64,000 nucleotides of DNA, taken from the NCBI GenBank assembly GCA_019090455.1, contig JAHRWA010000034.1, positions 1-64,000 on the forward strand, in the 5' to 3' direction. The notes beneath the pieces are model-generated. The model saw only the letters and a list, made by a program, of their open reading frames with translations, was not told where the DNA came from and did no database searches. Every line of letters begins with the position of its first letter. Position 1 is the first letter of the stretch. The stretch comes from Pseudomonadales bacterium. GTDB lineage: Bacteria > Pseudomonadota > Gammaproteobacteria > Pseudomonadales > DC-out160. Positions 26,046-36,300 of this stretch are shown here, piece by piece. The position numbers and the translations under genes were made by a program.

Positions 26046-27413
26046 ATGACCTCAATTCAAGAATACACAGCAGAAGATGCAGGCGTAACACGCAAAGACA
26101 TCAGTCCCAGCGCCTTAAAAGTGATAGATAAACTACAAAAAGCGGGATTTGATTCCTACCTCGTAGGCGGCTGCGTGCGAGATTTGATGCTAGGCAAAAT
26201 ACCCAAAGATTTCGATATTGCCACAGCCGCTCATCCTGAAGAGATTGATAGTCTCTTTAACAATTGCCGATTAATCGGCAGGCGCTTCCGTCTAGCGCAC
26301 ATTCGTTACGGCCGAGAGATTATTGAGGTGGCTACCTTTCGCGGCCATCACGGCAATACCTCTAAAACCTCCGAAAAGGGCATGATACTCCGGGACAATG
26401 TTTACGGCACAGTGGAAGAAGACGCTATACGACGCGATCTCACCATCAACGCGCTGTATTACGATCCAAACAAAAAGCGCGACAACCGTACCGGCGTTAT
26501 TCGAGACTTCATGAACAGCACCGAAGACATCCAAAAGCGCAAAATACGGCTAATAGGTGATCCTGAAGTACGTTACAAAGAAGACCCAGTACGTATGCTG
26601 CGAGCAGTGCGATTTGCCGCCAAGTTAGACTTCACTATCGAAAAGCACAGCAAAGATGCCATTTATCGGCTGGCCAACCACTTAAGAGAAATCCCTGCTG
26701 CTCGTTTATTTGAAGAAATTCAAAAGCTGTTTGTTTGTGGCCATGCCTTCAATGCCTTTCAGCAGCTGGACGACTATCAATTGCTGGATATTTTGTTTCC
26801 TTTGTCAGTTCAATATTACCGCTCAGATAAAATAAATCGCAGCCTCATAGATCAGGCACTCATCAATACCGATCAACGCCTCAGTGACGGAAAATATGTC
26901 ACCCCGTCTTTTCTGCTAGCCGTACTCTTATGGGCGCCTATGCAAGAAAAGAAAGCCCTCTACATACAGCACAAAGAACACCCTGACTATCAGGCAATGA
27001 ATCAAGCTGCCCAATACGTCATCCTCAAACAAACTAAAGCGAGTTCCATCCCTAAACGATACTCTACCCCCATGCGTGAGATGTGGGATCTACAAGCTCG
27101 CCTAGCAAAACGACATGGCAATCGTGCCGACGCATTACATCAACACCCCCGGTTTAGAGCCTCCTATGATTTTCTATTACTAAGAGAACAATCCGGTGAA
27201 ATAGAACCGGGCCTAGGAGAATGGTGGACGAAGTACCAAGAGGTGGACACAGAAACAAAACAGTCCATGGTCAGAGATCTAAAACAAAAACCGAAAAAAC
27301 GAAAGCGCTCTCCACGCAAACCCAGGAGCGATTCATCTCAAAACAATGAATCCAATAGCCTAAATAATGAGGCCAATAGTACTAGCAGTGACGACCAGCC
27401 TCTTGAGCCATAA
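26046..27413 (+). CDS. pcnB: Poly(A) polymerase I
   Basis: A 455-residue class II nucleotidyltransferase. The head domain begins near residue 38 with YLVGGCVRDLMLG and KDFDIAT, whose aspartates bind the catalytic metals. RRDLTINALYYD and the EDPVRMLRAVRFAAKL helix follow. The C-terminal part is very basic (KQKPKKRKRSPRKPRSDSS) and ends with an Asn/Ser-rich 7-codon duplication. It adds 3' poly(A) tails to RNA and so promotes decay. Poly(A) polymerase is distinguished from the CCA enzyme by the basic tail and larger size; a separate cca gene is at 58.7 kb. It is followed by folK, as in Pseudomonas. Confidence 0.93.
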   Translation: MTSIQEYTAEDAGVTRKDISPSALKVIDKLQKAGFDSYLVGGCVRDLMLGKIPKDFDIATAAHPEEIDSLFNNCRLIGRRFRLAHIRYGREIIEVATFRGHHGNTSKTSEKGMILRDNVYGTVEEDAIRRDLTINALYYDPNKKRDNRTGVIRDFMNSTEDIQKRKIRLIGDPEVRYKEDPVRMLRAVRFAAKLDFTIEKHSKDAIYRLANHLREIPAARLFEEIQKLFVCGHAFNAFQQLDDYQLLDILFPLSVQYYRSDKINRSLIDQALINTDQRLSDGKYVTPSFLLAVLLWAPMQEKKALYIQHKEHPDYQAMNQAAQYVILKQTKASSIPKRYSTPMREMWDLQARLAKRHGNRADALHQHPRFRASYDFLLLREQSGEIEPGLGEWWTKYQEVDTETKQSMVRDLKQKPKKRKRSPRKPRSDSSQNNESNSLNNEANSTSSDDQPLEP

Positions 27414-27415
27414 AA

Positions 27416-27460
27416 CCCTGACCTATACAACTCTGACCTATACAACATTGACCCATAATC
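27416..27460. repeat. Tandem triplication, 15-bp unit
   Basis: CCCTGACCTATACAA, CTCTGACCTATACAA and the weaker CATTGACCCATAATC lie head to tail in the 63-bp gap between pcnB and folK. Confidence 0.85.
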
Positions 27461-27476
27461 TTCAATCTACCAAACA

Positions 27477-27962
27477 ATGACTATCGCTTACATCGGCTTA
27501 GGTGCAAACCTTGGCGAGCCACAGACAAAAATACAGCAGGCGCTTGCGGCTATTGACGGACATGCTGACATCCGGCTATTGGACAAGTCATCACTCTACA
27601 AGAGCAAAGCCATCGGCCTTACCAGTCAACCTGACTATATTAATGCCGCAGCAAAGCTTGAGACGACCTTAACGCCACACAGCCTATTGCACGAATTATT
27701 AACGATAGAAACAAGGTTAGGCCGTACTCGTGATGGGACACACTGGGGCCCTCGGATTATCGATATTGACCTGCTCTACTGCGGTGATCAAATCATAAAT
27801 GATGATACCTTGGTTTTACCCCATCCAGAAATTCTCAACAGAGACTTTGTCCTCTACCCTCTTGCAGAGATGGAACCCAACTTCACTCTACCGGATGGAC
27901 GCATGCTATCCGACATAACAAACACAATCTCAGAGCAAGGGCTCGAAAGAATATCCCCATAA
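27477..27962 (+). CDS. folK: 2-amino-4-hydroxy-6-hydroxymethyldihydropteridine pyrophosphokinase
   Basis: A 161-residue HPPK. Family hallmarks are the opening IAYIGLGANLGEP, the SSLYKSKAIG strand, the substrate-binding LLHELLTIETRLGRTRDG and the PRIIDIDLLYCG metal and ATP region, then PHPEILNRDFVLYPLAEM. It transfers pyrophosphate from ATP to the pterin in folate synthesis. It is co-directional with pcnB and panB in the conserved order, giving a folate/pantothenate vitamin block. Confidence 0.94.
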   Translation: MTIAYIGLGANLGEPQTKIQQALAAIDGHADIRLLDKSSLYKSKAIGLTSQPDYINAAAKLETTLTPHSLLHELLTIETRLGRTRDGTHWGPRIIDIDLLYCGDQIINDDTLVLPHPEILNRDFVLYPLAEMEPNFTLPDGRMLSDITNTISEQGLERISP

Positions 27963-28052
27963 GCGCTGATTTATTCGTTTATTTTCAAACCTCAATTGAT
28001 GTATTGTTAGTTCGCTTACCCCCTCTGAAATCCGTCAATAGGATGCACTTTT

Positions 28053-28868
28053 ATGTACGTACCCAGCGAAGTGAAAAACATCACCGTCTCCACGCTTCAG
28101 AAAATGAAAGCAGACGGCGAAAAGTTTGCCGTACTCACCGCTTACGACTCCAGCTTCGCTCACCAGCAGGGCCTGGCAGGCGTAGAGGTATTGTTAGTTG
28201 GCGATTCCTTAGGGATGGTGGTACAGGGTAAAGATTCAACAATACCGGTCACCATAGACGAAATGGCCTATCACACCGCCTGTGTGGCTAAGGGCAGACA
28301 GGGCTCCTTGGTGATGGCAGACATGCCCTTTATGGGATGCCAAACGCTGGAAGCAACCCTACAAAATGCCACTAAACTCATGCAAGCCGGTGCCCACATG
28401 GTGAAACTCGAAGGCGAAGCATGGCTAGCTGAACATATCGAAAGTTTAGCCCGAGGCGGCATTCCCGTCTGCGCACATATGGGTCTCACGCCACAATCAG
28501 TTCATAAGTTTGGCGGCTATAAAATACAAGGGCGGGATCAACAAGCGGCAGACCAAATGATACAAGATGCCCTGGCGGTACAAGAAGCAGGAGCCGCGAT
28601 TTTACTAGTGGAGTGTATTCCTTCAGTATTGGGTAAGACCTTAAGCGAGACGCTGGACATCCCTGTCATTGGTATCGGAGCGGGATCGGATTGTGATGCT
28701 CAGGTGCTAGTCATGCATGATATGATCGGCGTTACACCCGGCAAACCCGCAAAGTTTGTTCGTAATTTTCTAGCCGATGGCATTACCACCGTACCGGAAG
28801 CATTCGAAGCCTATGTCAAAGCCGTAAAAGACGGCAGCTTTCCCGGCCCGGAGCATTGTTTTGTATAA
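28053..28868 (+). CDS. panB: 3-methyl-2-oxobutanoate hydroxymethyltransferase
   Basis: A 271-residue ketopantoate hydroxymethyltransferase, a TIM barrel. Recognisable stretches are LTAYDSSFAHQQG, VLLVGDSLGMVVQG (metal-binding Asp), DMPFMGCQ, AHMVKLEGE, CAHMGLTPQS and IGIGAGSDCDAQVLVMHDMIG. It makes ketopantoate from alpha-ketoisovalerate and methylenetetrahydrofolate, the first committed step to pantothenate and CoA. The start is the ATG after AGGATG. It forms a pair with panC 74 bp downstream; panD, often third, is absent here. Confidence 0.95.
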   Translation: MYVPSEVKNITVSTLQKMKADGEKFAVLTAYDSSFAHQQGLAGVEVLLVGDSLGMVVQGKDSTIPVTIDEMAYHTACVAKGRQGSLVMADMPFMGCQTLEATLQNATKLMQAGAHMVKLEGEAWLAEHIESLARGGIPVCAHMGLTPQSVHKFGGYKIQGRDQQAADQMIQDALAVQEAGAAILLVECIPSVLGKTLSETLDIPVIGIGAGSDCDAQVLVMHDMIGVTPGKPAKFVRNFLADGITTVPEAFEAYVKAVKDGSFPGPEHCFV

Positions 28869-28942
28869 ACGGGTTTTCATAATTCGTTTTCCGACATTTT
28901 TTATCCTAAATTGTTTACATAAGAAAAGAGTATTGACCCGCG

Positions 28943-29812
28943 ATGGAATTAATTAACTCGCTCGACGAACTTCGACAAAAAATCCGCGAACACAAACAGC
29001 AAGGAAAAACCGTTGCCTTAGTTCCCACTATGGGCAATCTCCATGAAGGGCATGTCACCTTAGCCAGAGAGGCAAAAAAAGTCGCTGACATTGCGGTAGC
29101 TAGCATTTTTGTTAATCCCACTCAATTTGGTGCCAACGAAGATCTCGACAGTTATCCACGCACCTTAGAGGCCGACAGCGAAAAACTAGCCGCGGCTGGC
29201 CTCGACATATTATTTACCCCTTCAGTCGAAACCATGTATCCGAACGGTCTAGAGATGCAAGCTAGCGTTATCGTACCGGGGCTTTCTGAGGAGTTATGTG
29301 GCGCATCACGGCCAGGACATTTTACCGGTGTCGCTACGGTGGTGAGCAAACTTTTCAATCTATTCCAACCGGACATCGCCTTGTTCGGAGAAAAAGACTT
29401 TCAACAACTCATGGTGATCAAACGCTTCGCCAAAGAGCTCGCCTTTCCCATCGACATCATTGGCGTGCCAACCGTACGGGAAGAAAGCGGACTGGCCATG
29501 AGTTCTCGCAATGGGTATTTAACCGCAGAAGAAAAACAAAAAGCAGCCCTAATTTATCAAACCTTAAAACTAGCTAAAGAAGATATTGAAAAACCCGGGT
29601 TTAAGGTAGAGGAAAAATCCATTCACAGCCTTTGTGATCACGCGCAAATGTACCTAACAGAAAATGGATTTGATCCCGAGTATTTTACCCTACGACGAGC
29701 AGAAGACTTAGCCGTACCGGTTGCCACAGACAAAGAGCTTGTTATTTTAGTCGCGGCTCAGTTAGGGGGGGCTCGACTTATCGACAACATCACTCTTAGT
29801 CGGGCTGGCTAG
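28943..29812 (+). CDS. panC: Pantoate-beta-alanine ligase (pantothenate synthetase)
   Basis: A 289-residue pantothenate synthetase. It has VPTMGNLHEGHVTLA (the HxGH nucleotide motif, residues about 31-34), FVNPTQFGANEDLDSYPRT, the GVATVVSKLFNLFQPD region, FGEKDFQQL, and the KMSKS-like SSRNGYLT. It joins pantoate and beta-alanine with ATP. In Pseudomonas panD and pgi lie between panC and acs; here only a 160-bp repeat-bearing gap separates panC from acs. Confidence 0.95.
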   Translation: MELINSLDELRQKIREHKQQGKTVALVPTMGNLHEGHVTLAREAKKVADIAVASIFVNPTQFGANEDLDSYPRTLEADSEKLAAAGLDILFTPSVETMYPNGLEMQASVIVPGLSEELCGASRPGHFTGVATVVSKLFNLFQPDIALFGEKDFQQLMVIKRFAKELAFPIDIIGVPTVREESGLAMSSRNGYLTAEEKQKAALIYQTLKLAKEDIEKPGFKVEEKSIHSLCDHAQMYLTENGFDPEYFTLRRAEDLAVPVATDKELVILVAAQLGGARLIDNITLSRAG

Positions 29813-29895
29813 ACGCGACACTTAAATCATTACGACTACAGTCACACTAAAGAATCAAAGCATTAATTATTTAAACATCAAGAAGTCAAACATAA

Positions 29896-29940
29896 AGTAT
29901 TCAAAAATCTAGCATTCACAAACCTAGTATTCAAAAACAA
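29896..29940. repeat. Tandem triplication, 15-bp unit
   Basis: AGTATTCAAAAATCT, AGCATTCACAAACCT and AGTATTCAAAAACAA lie end to end between panC and acs, the place where panD and pgi would be in Pseudomonas. Confidence 0.88.
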
Positions 29941-29979
29941 AGACCACATCATCCAGATCAAATTAGAGGCTTGCCAGAC

Positions 29980-31917
29980 ATGCACGAAACAAAAACGTAT
30001 CCAGTCATCAAGGAGTTCGCTGAAGGCGCCAACATGAGCCTGGAGCAATACCAAACTTGGTACAAACAATCCATCGAAGATCCCGACACTTTCTGGAGCG
30101 ATCGAGCAAAAGAGTATGTCACTTGGAATAAACCCTGGACTCAAGTCAGCCAATCTAATTTTGATAAGGGTGAAGCAACCTGGTTTGAGGGAGCTGAACT
30201 CAACGTCAGCACCAATTGCATTGATCGACATTTGGAAAAACGCAGCGACCAAGTCGCGATTATCTGGGAAGGCGACGACCCCAACGACGACAAAAAAATC
30301 ACCTACAAAGAATTACACCAGCAGGTTTGCAAACTATCCAATGCACTCAAAGCCAGAGGCGTTAAAAAAGGCGATCGCGTTTGCATCTACATGCCCATGA
30401 TTCCCGAAGCCGCCTACGCCATGTTAGCCTGTACTCGAATCGGAGCCGTGCATTCCGTGGTATTTGGTGGATTTTCACCGGACTCATTAAAAAACCGAAT
30501 TCTCGATTCCGATTGCCAAGCGGTTATCACTGCAGATGAAGGTCTACGCGCTGGTAAAACCATCCCGCTCAAAGCCAATGCGGACAAAGCCGTTCAAGAC
30601 TGCCCCGATGTCCACACCGTATTAGTGGTTCGCCGCACTGGCAACGACGTCAACTGGAACAAAGACAAAGACGTTTGGTATCACGACCTCGTGGACGCGC
30701 AAAGCGCCGATTGCCCCGCCGAATCCATGAAAGCCGAAGACCCTCTCTTTATACTGTATACATCAGGCTCCACCGGCAAACCCAAAGGCGTCTTACACAC
30801 CACGGGCGGCTACTTATTACAGGTTGCCCTGACGCACAAAACAGTTTTGGATTATAGAGAAGGCGACATCTACTGGTGCACCGCTGACGTGGGTTGGGTC
30901 ACTGGCCACTCTTACATTGTCTACGGCCCTTTATGTAACGGCGCAACGACCCTGATGTTCGAAGGCGTTCCCAATTACCCCACGGCCTCTCGCTGCTGGC
31001 AAGTGTGCGACAAACATCAGGTCAATATCTTTTATACCGCCCCCACTGCTATTAGAGCGTTAATGGCATTAGGTGATGACCCAGTCAAATCAACTGATCG
31101 TTCCTCCATACGTCTCCTCGGCACCGTGGGCGAACCTATAAACCCTGAAGCTTGGGAGTGGTATTACAATATCGTCGGCGATAGCCGTTGCCCCATTGTT
31201 GACACTTGGTGGCAAACCGAAACCGGCTCTATTTTAATTGCTCCTATGCCCGGTGCATTTGAGTTAAAACCCGGATCGGCCACACTGCCTTTCTTTGGCG
31301 TCAAACCTGAACTAGTGGATGAGAACGGAAATATTTTAGAAGGTGAAGCCTCAGGCAATCTGATCATTACCGCCTCCTGGCCTAGCCAAATACGCAGCGT
31401 GTACGGAGATCATCAGCGCTGCATTGAAACATATTACTCCACCTACAAAGGCAACTACTTTACCGGAGACGGCGCACGTCGAGATGAAGACGGCTACTAC
31501 TGGATCACCGGACGTGTGGACGATGTTCTCAACATTTCAGGACACCGCCTAGGTACAGCAGAAATCGAAAGTGCATTAGTTCTGCATAGCGCCATCGCCG
31601 AAGCCGCTGTTGTGGGCTACCCCCATAACATAAAAGGCCAAGGCATCTACGCCTACGTCACCTTGATGCAAGGCACTGAAGTCACCGAAGGACTCACAGC
31701 CGAACTCATCAAACATGTGGCAAAAGAAATTGGCGCTATCGCGAAACCTGACATTATTCAATTAGCACCCGCATTACCCAAAACGCGTTCAGGCAAGATC
31801 ATGCGCAGAATACTCCGCAAGATTGCCGAAAACGAATTGGATAACCTAGGCGACACCAGCACCTTGGCTGATCCTAGCGTAGTAGAATCACTGATAGCGA
31901 ATAGAGAGAATCAGTAA
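29980..31917 (+). CDS. acs: Acetyl-CoA synthetase
   Basis: About 645 residues, the normal Acs size. Motifs are [15 protein letters not shown] (P-loop, near residue 260), [34 protein letters not shown], the [20 protein letters not shown] hinge, and [17 protein letters not shown] with the catalytic and acetylation-regulated Lys. It converts acetate to acetyl-CoA through acetyl-AMP. The ATG used is 10 nt after AGAGG; a TTG three codons upstream is open. Acs genes are classic targets of CbrAB/Crc carbon control, which fits the neighbourhood. Confidence 0.94.
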   Translation: MHETKTYPVIKEFAEGANMSLEQYQTWYKQSIEDPDTFWSDRAKEYVTWNKPWTQVSQSNFDKGEATWFEGAELNVSTNCIDRHLEKRSDQVAIIWEGDDPNDDKKITYKELHQQVCKLSNALKARGVKKGDRVCIYMPMIPEAAYAMLACTRIGAVHSVVFGGFSPDSLKNRILDSDCQAVITADEGLRAGKTIPLKANADKAVQDCPDVHTVLVVRRTGNDVNWNKDKDVWYHDLVDAQSADCPAESMKAEDPLFILYTSGSTGKPKGVLHTTGGYLLQVALTHKTVLDYREGDIYWCTADVGWVTGHSYIVYGPLCNGATTLMFEGVPNYPTASRCWQVCDKHQVNIFYTAPTAIRALMALGDDPVKSTDRSSIRLLGTVGEPINPEAWEWYYNIVGDSRCPIVDTWWQTETGSILIAPMPGAFELKPGSATLPFFGVKPELVDENGNILEGEASGNLIITASWPSQIRSVYGDHQRCIETYYSTYKGNYFTGDGARRDEDGYYWITGRVDDVLNISGHRLGTAEIESALVLHSAIAEAAVVGYPHNIKGQGIYAYVTLMQGTEVTEGLTAELIKHVAKEIGAIAKPDIIQLAPALPKTRSGKIMRRILRKIAENELDNLGDTSTLADPSVVESLIANRENQ

Positions 31918-31932
31918 CCTATCAGTCTTTTT

Positions 31933-31983
31933 AACCGTTCAGTTTTTAAAGCCGTTCAACTTTTAAAACCGTTCAATTTTTAT
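31933..31983. repeat. Tandem triplication, 17-bp unit
   Basis: AACCGTTCAGTTTTTAA, AGCCGTTCAACTTTTAA and AACCGTTCAATTTTTAT follow the acs stop codon by about 15 bp. No classical acs terminator was seen; the T-rich repeats could contribute to RNA 3' ends. Confidence 0.9.
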
Positions 31984-32116
31984 TAACAACGAGCACATTA
32001 GGTCGATAAAAGAAGTCAGTGAAAGACAAGAAACGAAGTCGCTACAGCAACACCCAATAATTGTCTCAAGGGGTTTTATCTGTCGCGACTTAAATCAAAA
32101 ATAAAAAGGAGCACTA

Positions 32117-33211
32117 ATGATGCAGCAAGCCAGAGCCATAGTCCAAGTTGCCCAACGTCAAGTTGAGCTACAAAAATTTGATATTCCTGAAATCAATGAT
32201 GAAGAAGGATTACTTCGCATCGAACATTCAGGCGTCTGCGGCAGCGATTGGTCCCAATATAAAACCGGCGATTTCTCCGGCGTCGTACCTGGGCATGAGC
32301 CCGTGGGAATTATTGAAGAAATCGGCAGCGTCGCGGCTAAACGCTGGAATGTAAAAAAAGGCGATCGCGTTGCAGTAGAAACCATGCTGCCCTGCGGATT
32401 TTGTTTACCTTGCATTAACGGCCGCTACAACCACTGCCGAGCAGCCGGTGCGAATAAAATAAATGCCTATGGCTACCATGACATTAGTATCAAACCTTCT
32501 CTCTGGGGTGGTCATGCTGAATTTATGTATCTTGATCCTCATACATTGGTGCATAAAATTGATAAGGATCTTCCCCCAGAAATCGCCGTTATGTTTAACC
32601 CTTTAGGTGCAGGCGTTCGTTGGGCCAGCCGTATTCCACAAACACAAATTGGCGACACCGTAGTGATTCTAGGCTGTGGCCAACGTGGTCTCACTAGCAT
32701 CATTGGCGCCAAAGAATCCGGCGCGAAGAACATAATCGTCACCGGCCTCAGCTGCGATGCTCACAAATTGGAAATCGCCAAAGCCTTTGGTGCAAATCAT
32801 GTCATCGATGTACAAAAAGAAGATGTCATCAAAGCCGTTCGTAATTATACCGATGGCGAAATGGCTGACGTAGTGGTCGAAGTGACCAGTGGCGCCACAC
32901 AACCGGTAGTTGACTCCATCGACCTAGCGGCACGCGGTGGGCGAATTATATTAGCAGGCGCTAAATATAATAAAATCCCCGAGTTCGACAGCAACAAAGT
33001 CATGATGAAGGAGCTATCCGTCATCGGCGCATTAGCCGTAGACTATCAATCCTACGAAGCAGCAATACGTATTATTGAAAGCAAAAAATACCCCTTAGAG
33101 CTAATGCACACACACGCTTTCCCGCTAGATCAAGCCGATTTGGCCTTGCGCGTACTCGGCAATGAGGTTGACGGAGAACAGGGAATTCACATCTCTATTA
33201 CTCCTCACTAA
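32117..33211 (+). CDS. Zinc-dependent alcohol dehydrogenase, MDR family
   Basis: A 364-residue medium-chain dehydrogenase. The catalytic zinc residues are in GVCGSDW and PGHEPVG. The structural zinc lobe is CGFCLPCINGRYNHC, and the NAD(P) Rossmann motif is VVILGCGQRGLTS near residue 182. The substrate is not evident; sorbitol/threonine-dehydrogenase-like and aryl/alkyl alcohol enzymes share this layout. It precedes the propionyl-CoA synthase by 135 bp, so an oxidation feeding that enzyme, such as 3-hydroxypropionate or propanediol metabolism, is possible but unproven. The ribosome binding site AAGGAG is preceded at 32097-32107 by overlapping AANAANAA motifs of the Hfq/Crc target type. Confidence 0.85.
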   Translation: MMQQARAIVQVAQRQVELQKFDIPEINDEEGLLRIEHSGVCGSDWSQYKTGDFSGVVPGHEPVGIIEEIGSVAAKRWNVKKGDRVAVETMLPCGFCLPCINGRYNHCRAAGANKINAYGYHDISIKPSLWGGHAEFMYLDPHTLVHKIDKDLPPEIAVMFNPLGAGVRWASRIPQTQIGDTVVILGCGQRGLTSIIGAKESGAKNIIVTGLSCDAHKLEIAKAFGANHVIDVQKEDVIKAVRNYTDGEMADVVVEVTSGATQPVVDSIDLAARGGRIILAGAKYNKIPEFDSNKVMMKELSVIGALAVDYQSYEAAIRIIESKKYPLELMHTHAFPLDQADLALRVLGNEVDGEQGIHISITPH

Positions 33212-33275
33212 GCCCATAAAAAAGAAAACCGAAAAAGAAGACAGATAAAAGTTCAAAAAAAGAAAGTAAAAAAAT

Positions 33276-33309
33276 CCGTAGGGTGATGTCATTCCCTTTC
33301 ACCCTACGG
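33276..33309. terminator. Perfect 11-bp hairpin between dehydrogenase and propionyl-CoA synthase genes
   Basis: CCGTAGGGTGA and TCACCCTACGG pair perfectly with a 12-nt loop, 37 bp before the next start codon. The T-rich tail needed for termination is present only on the minus strand (ATTTTTTTACTTT). On the plus strand it is followed by C-rich DNA, so for the plus-strand genes it is better read as a processing or stabilising hairpin, or an antisense terminator. Confidence 0.6.
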
Positions 33310-33346
33310 CGTACCCTCTCCCCACCTCCTCATTTGAAAACAAATA

Positions 33347-36300
33347 ATGACAATACCTCCCGTAAAAATTCCGACAGCCATTACAAACCCTATTACTAAT
33401 CCCATTACAAACCAAGGACAATGGCAGTCCATGCGCGATGCCTGCATTCAAGACCCTGGTGCTTTTCACGGTGATATCGCTGCGAAGACTTTGCACTGGT
33501 TTGACCCAGCTTCCCACTCTTGGCTAAGTCAAAACACAAAAGGTACAAAAGACACAAACGGCAATTGGCACGGCTGGAAAATACAAGAACCTAAAGAAAA
33601 ACAGTCCGGAATTCAGTCCACCCAAAAGTCTAGCTGGACTCCTTGGAACCTAGCCTTCGACGACAGTGATGCGCCCTTTTATCGCTGGTTTTTTGGCGCG
33701 AAAACCAATGCGGCATTTAACGAAGTGGATCGTCATGTACTCAACGGCTATGGCAGCGAAGTCGCTTTTGACTATGAAGGTGACCGATGGAATCCAAGCT
33801 TAAACAACGGTCGCGGCGGACCGGTATACCATCAACAAATCACCCGCAGACAACTGCTAACACAATCCGTTATCGCCGCCCAAGCATTGAAGAATTTAGG
33901 CTTAGAGATGGGCGACCGAATCGCAATCAACATGCCCAACACCCTCGATCAAATTATTTGGACGCAAGCGGCAAAAAGACTAGGCATCATTTATACCCCC
34001 GTGTTTGGCGGATTCTCTGACAAAACCTTATCCGACCGTATCGAAAATGCGGGCGCAAAAATCGTCATTACCACCGACGGCGCATCACGGAATGCAGAAA
34101 CCGTTGCCTTCAAAGAAAGTTATACCGACCCCGCGCTGGATCGCTACATCGGCACCCAAGTCGCCTACACGCTGATTGAAAATACACTTAGGGATTTGAC
34201 TGCAGATGGAGATAGAAATAGAGATGACGGCAACACAAGCGCAATCCTAAAAACAAATATATTAACGCACCTTGAAAAAAGCATCGGCAACGAAATCACC
34301 TTAAGCCGAGCCGACATCATGGCCGAGATAGGCAAGGTGCTTAACAAAGCCAAACTCAATTCCGATTCCACTGTTGCTTGGCGTACCAGTCTGGCAGAAG
34401 CTCTTGCTAATTCACCACCCCGAGTGTCCACCGTTATTGTTGTACGCCACGTAGACCTCAAAGATATCGCTTGGAATCCACAACGGGATATTTGGGCCGA
34501 CCACTTGCTAGCCTCAGCACAACAACAAGTACTGTCCCAAGCCGGTTTGCAAAACCCCTCACAGCTAGACGCCTTATCGGATCTCGATTTAGTCAATGCA
34601 TTATGGCAGTCCGTACCCCCTGTGGCCGTAGATGCTGATTTCCCCCTTTTTATTATTTACACCTCGGGCTCCACGGGCAAACCCAAAGGCGTGGTGCACG
34701 TACACGGCGGCTATCTTTCCGGTATCACTCATACCATGAAAGTCAGTTTCGATGCCGTACCCGGACAAGATCGCATTTGGGTGGTGGCGGACCCCGGCTG
34801 GATTACCGGACAGTCCTACTTAATTAGCGCATCACTTGCCGCGAGAATACCCGGCATTATCACCGAAGGTGCACCGGTATTTCCCAATGCCGGACGCTTT
34901 TCTTCCATTATCGAACGCTATCAAGTCACTATTTTTAAAGCCGGTGTTACCTTTCTCAAAGCCATCATGAGTAACGCACAGAACCGTGCTGATGTAGAAC
35001 AATACGATATGCGCAGCTTAAAGGTCGCCACTTTTTGTGCCGAACCCACCAGCCCCAGCGTGCAACAGTTCGGCATGGAACTTGTCACACCGCAATACAT
35101 CAACTCCTACTGGGCAACAGAACACGGCGGTATCGTCTGGACACACCCTTACGGCAATGTTGATCAACCCTTGCGAGCCGATGCCCACACCTATCCTTTG
35201 CCGTGGGTATTAGGTGATATATGGATAGCGGAAGAATCCCAAGATCACACAGATAAAGAAAATAAAAAAGTTAAGGAAGATAAAAAACGTAGCCGTTACC
35301 GTTCTGCCGATCTTGAAGAAAAAGGCGAAATTGTTATTACCCGCCCCTACCCCTATCTCGCACGAACCATTTGGGGTGATGCTGACAATGTGGGGTGCGC
35401 TGATTGGCGCGGTGACATTCAACGTTTTACGGATACTTATTTCGGCCGGTTCAAAGACGCTGATGACAATCCGGTTTATGCCTATTTACAAGGTGACTTT
35501 GCAAAACGTTATGCCGATGGCAGTTTTTCCCTGCATGGCCGCTCCGATGATGTGATCAATGTTTCCGGCCACCGACTTGGTACGGAAGAAATCGAAGGCG
35601 CCATACTCAAAGATAAACACATCAATCCCGACTCCAATGTGGGTAACTGTATTGTCATTGGTGCACCCCACAGAGAAAAGGGGCTCACGCCCTTAGCGTT
35701 TCTCTTGCCCGCCGCTGGCAAACACATTAGCAAAGATGATGAGCGACGCTTACAAAATTTAGTCCGAGAAGAAAAAGGACAAGTGGCCGTACCCAGTGAT
35801 TTTATTTGCCTATCCGCTTTCCCCGAAACACGCAGTGGAAAATACATGCGTCGTTTTCTTAGCGTTATGGTTCAGAATGAAGATGATCAGAATGAAAAGC
35901 TAGGAGACATCTCAACACTACGCAATCCCGAGTGCCTCGATGAAATCCGCAGCGCCATAAAAAAATGGCAACATCGCCAAACTCTCGCCCATCAACAATC
36001 CATCACCGAATCCTTAAAAACCCTACGCATACAGTACGATCCGATTTGGGACCCCGCAATCCACAAACACGATATGGCTAGACGCATCGTCACCATCACC
36101 ATCAGCAATCCACCGGTGAATGCCTTATCAGAGAGAGTACTAGACGAACTCAAAACCACCTTATCCCATATCAACCGACGCCAAGACGTGGCAGCCGTAG
36201 TCATCGCCGGCCAAGGCAGCAACACCTTTGTCGCCGGCGCTGATGTGCGACAACTCCTTGAGGAAGTTCACGACAGCCACGCCGCACGCGCACTACCATC

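Noticed and set aside
28004-28231. Arg-rich open frame overlapping the start of panB
   Set aside because: It is out of frame with a clear panB gene and has no family resemblance.
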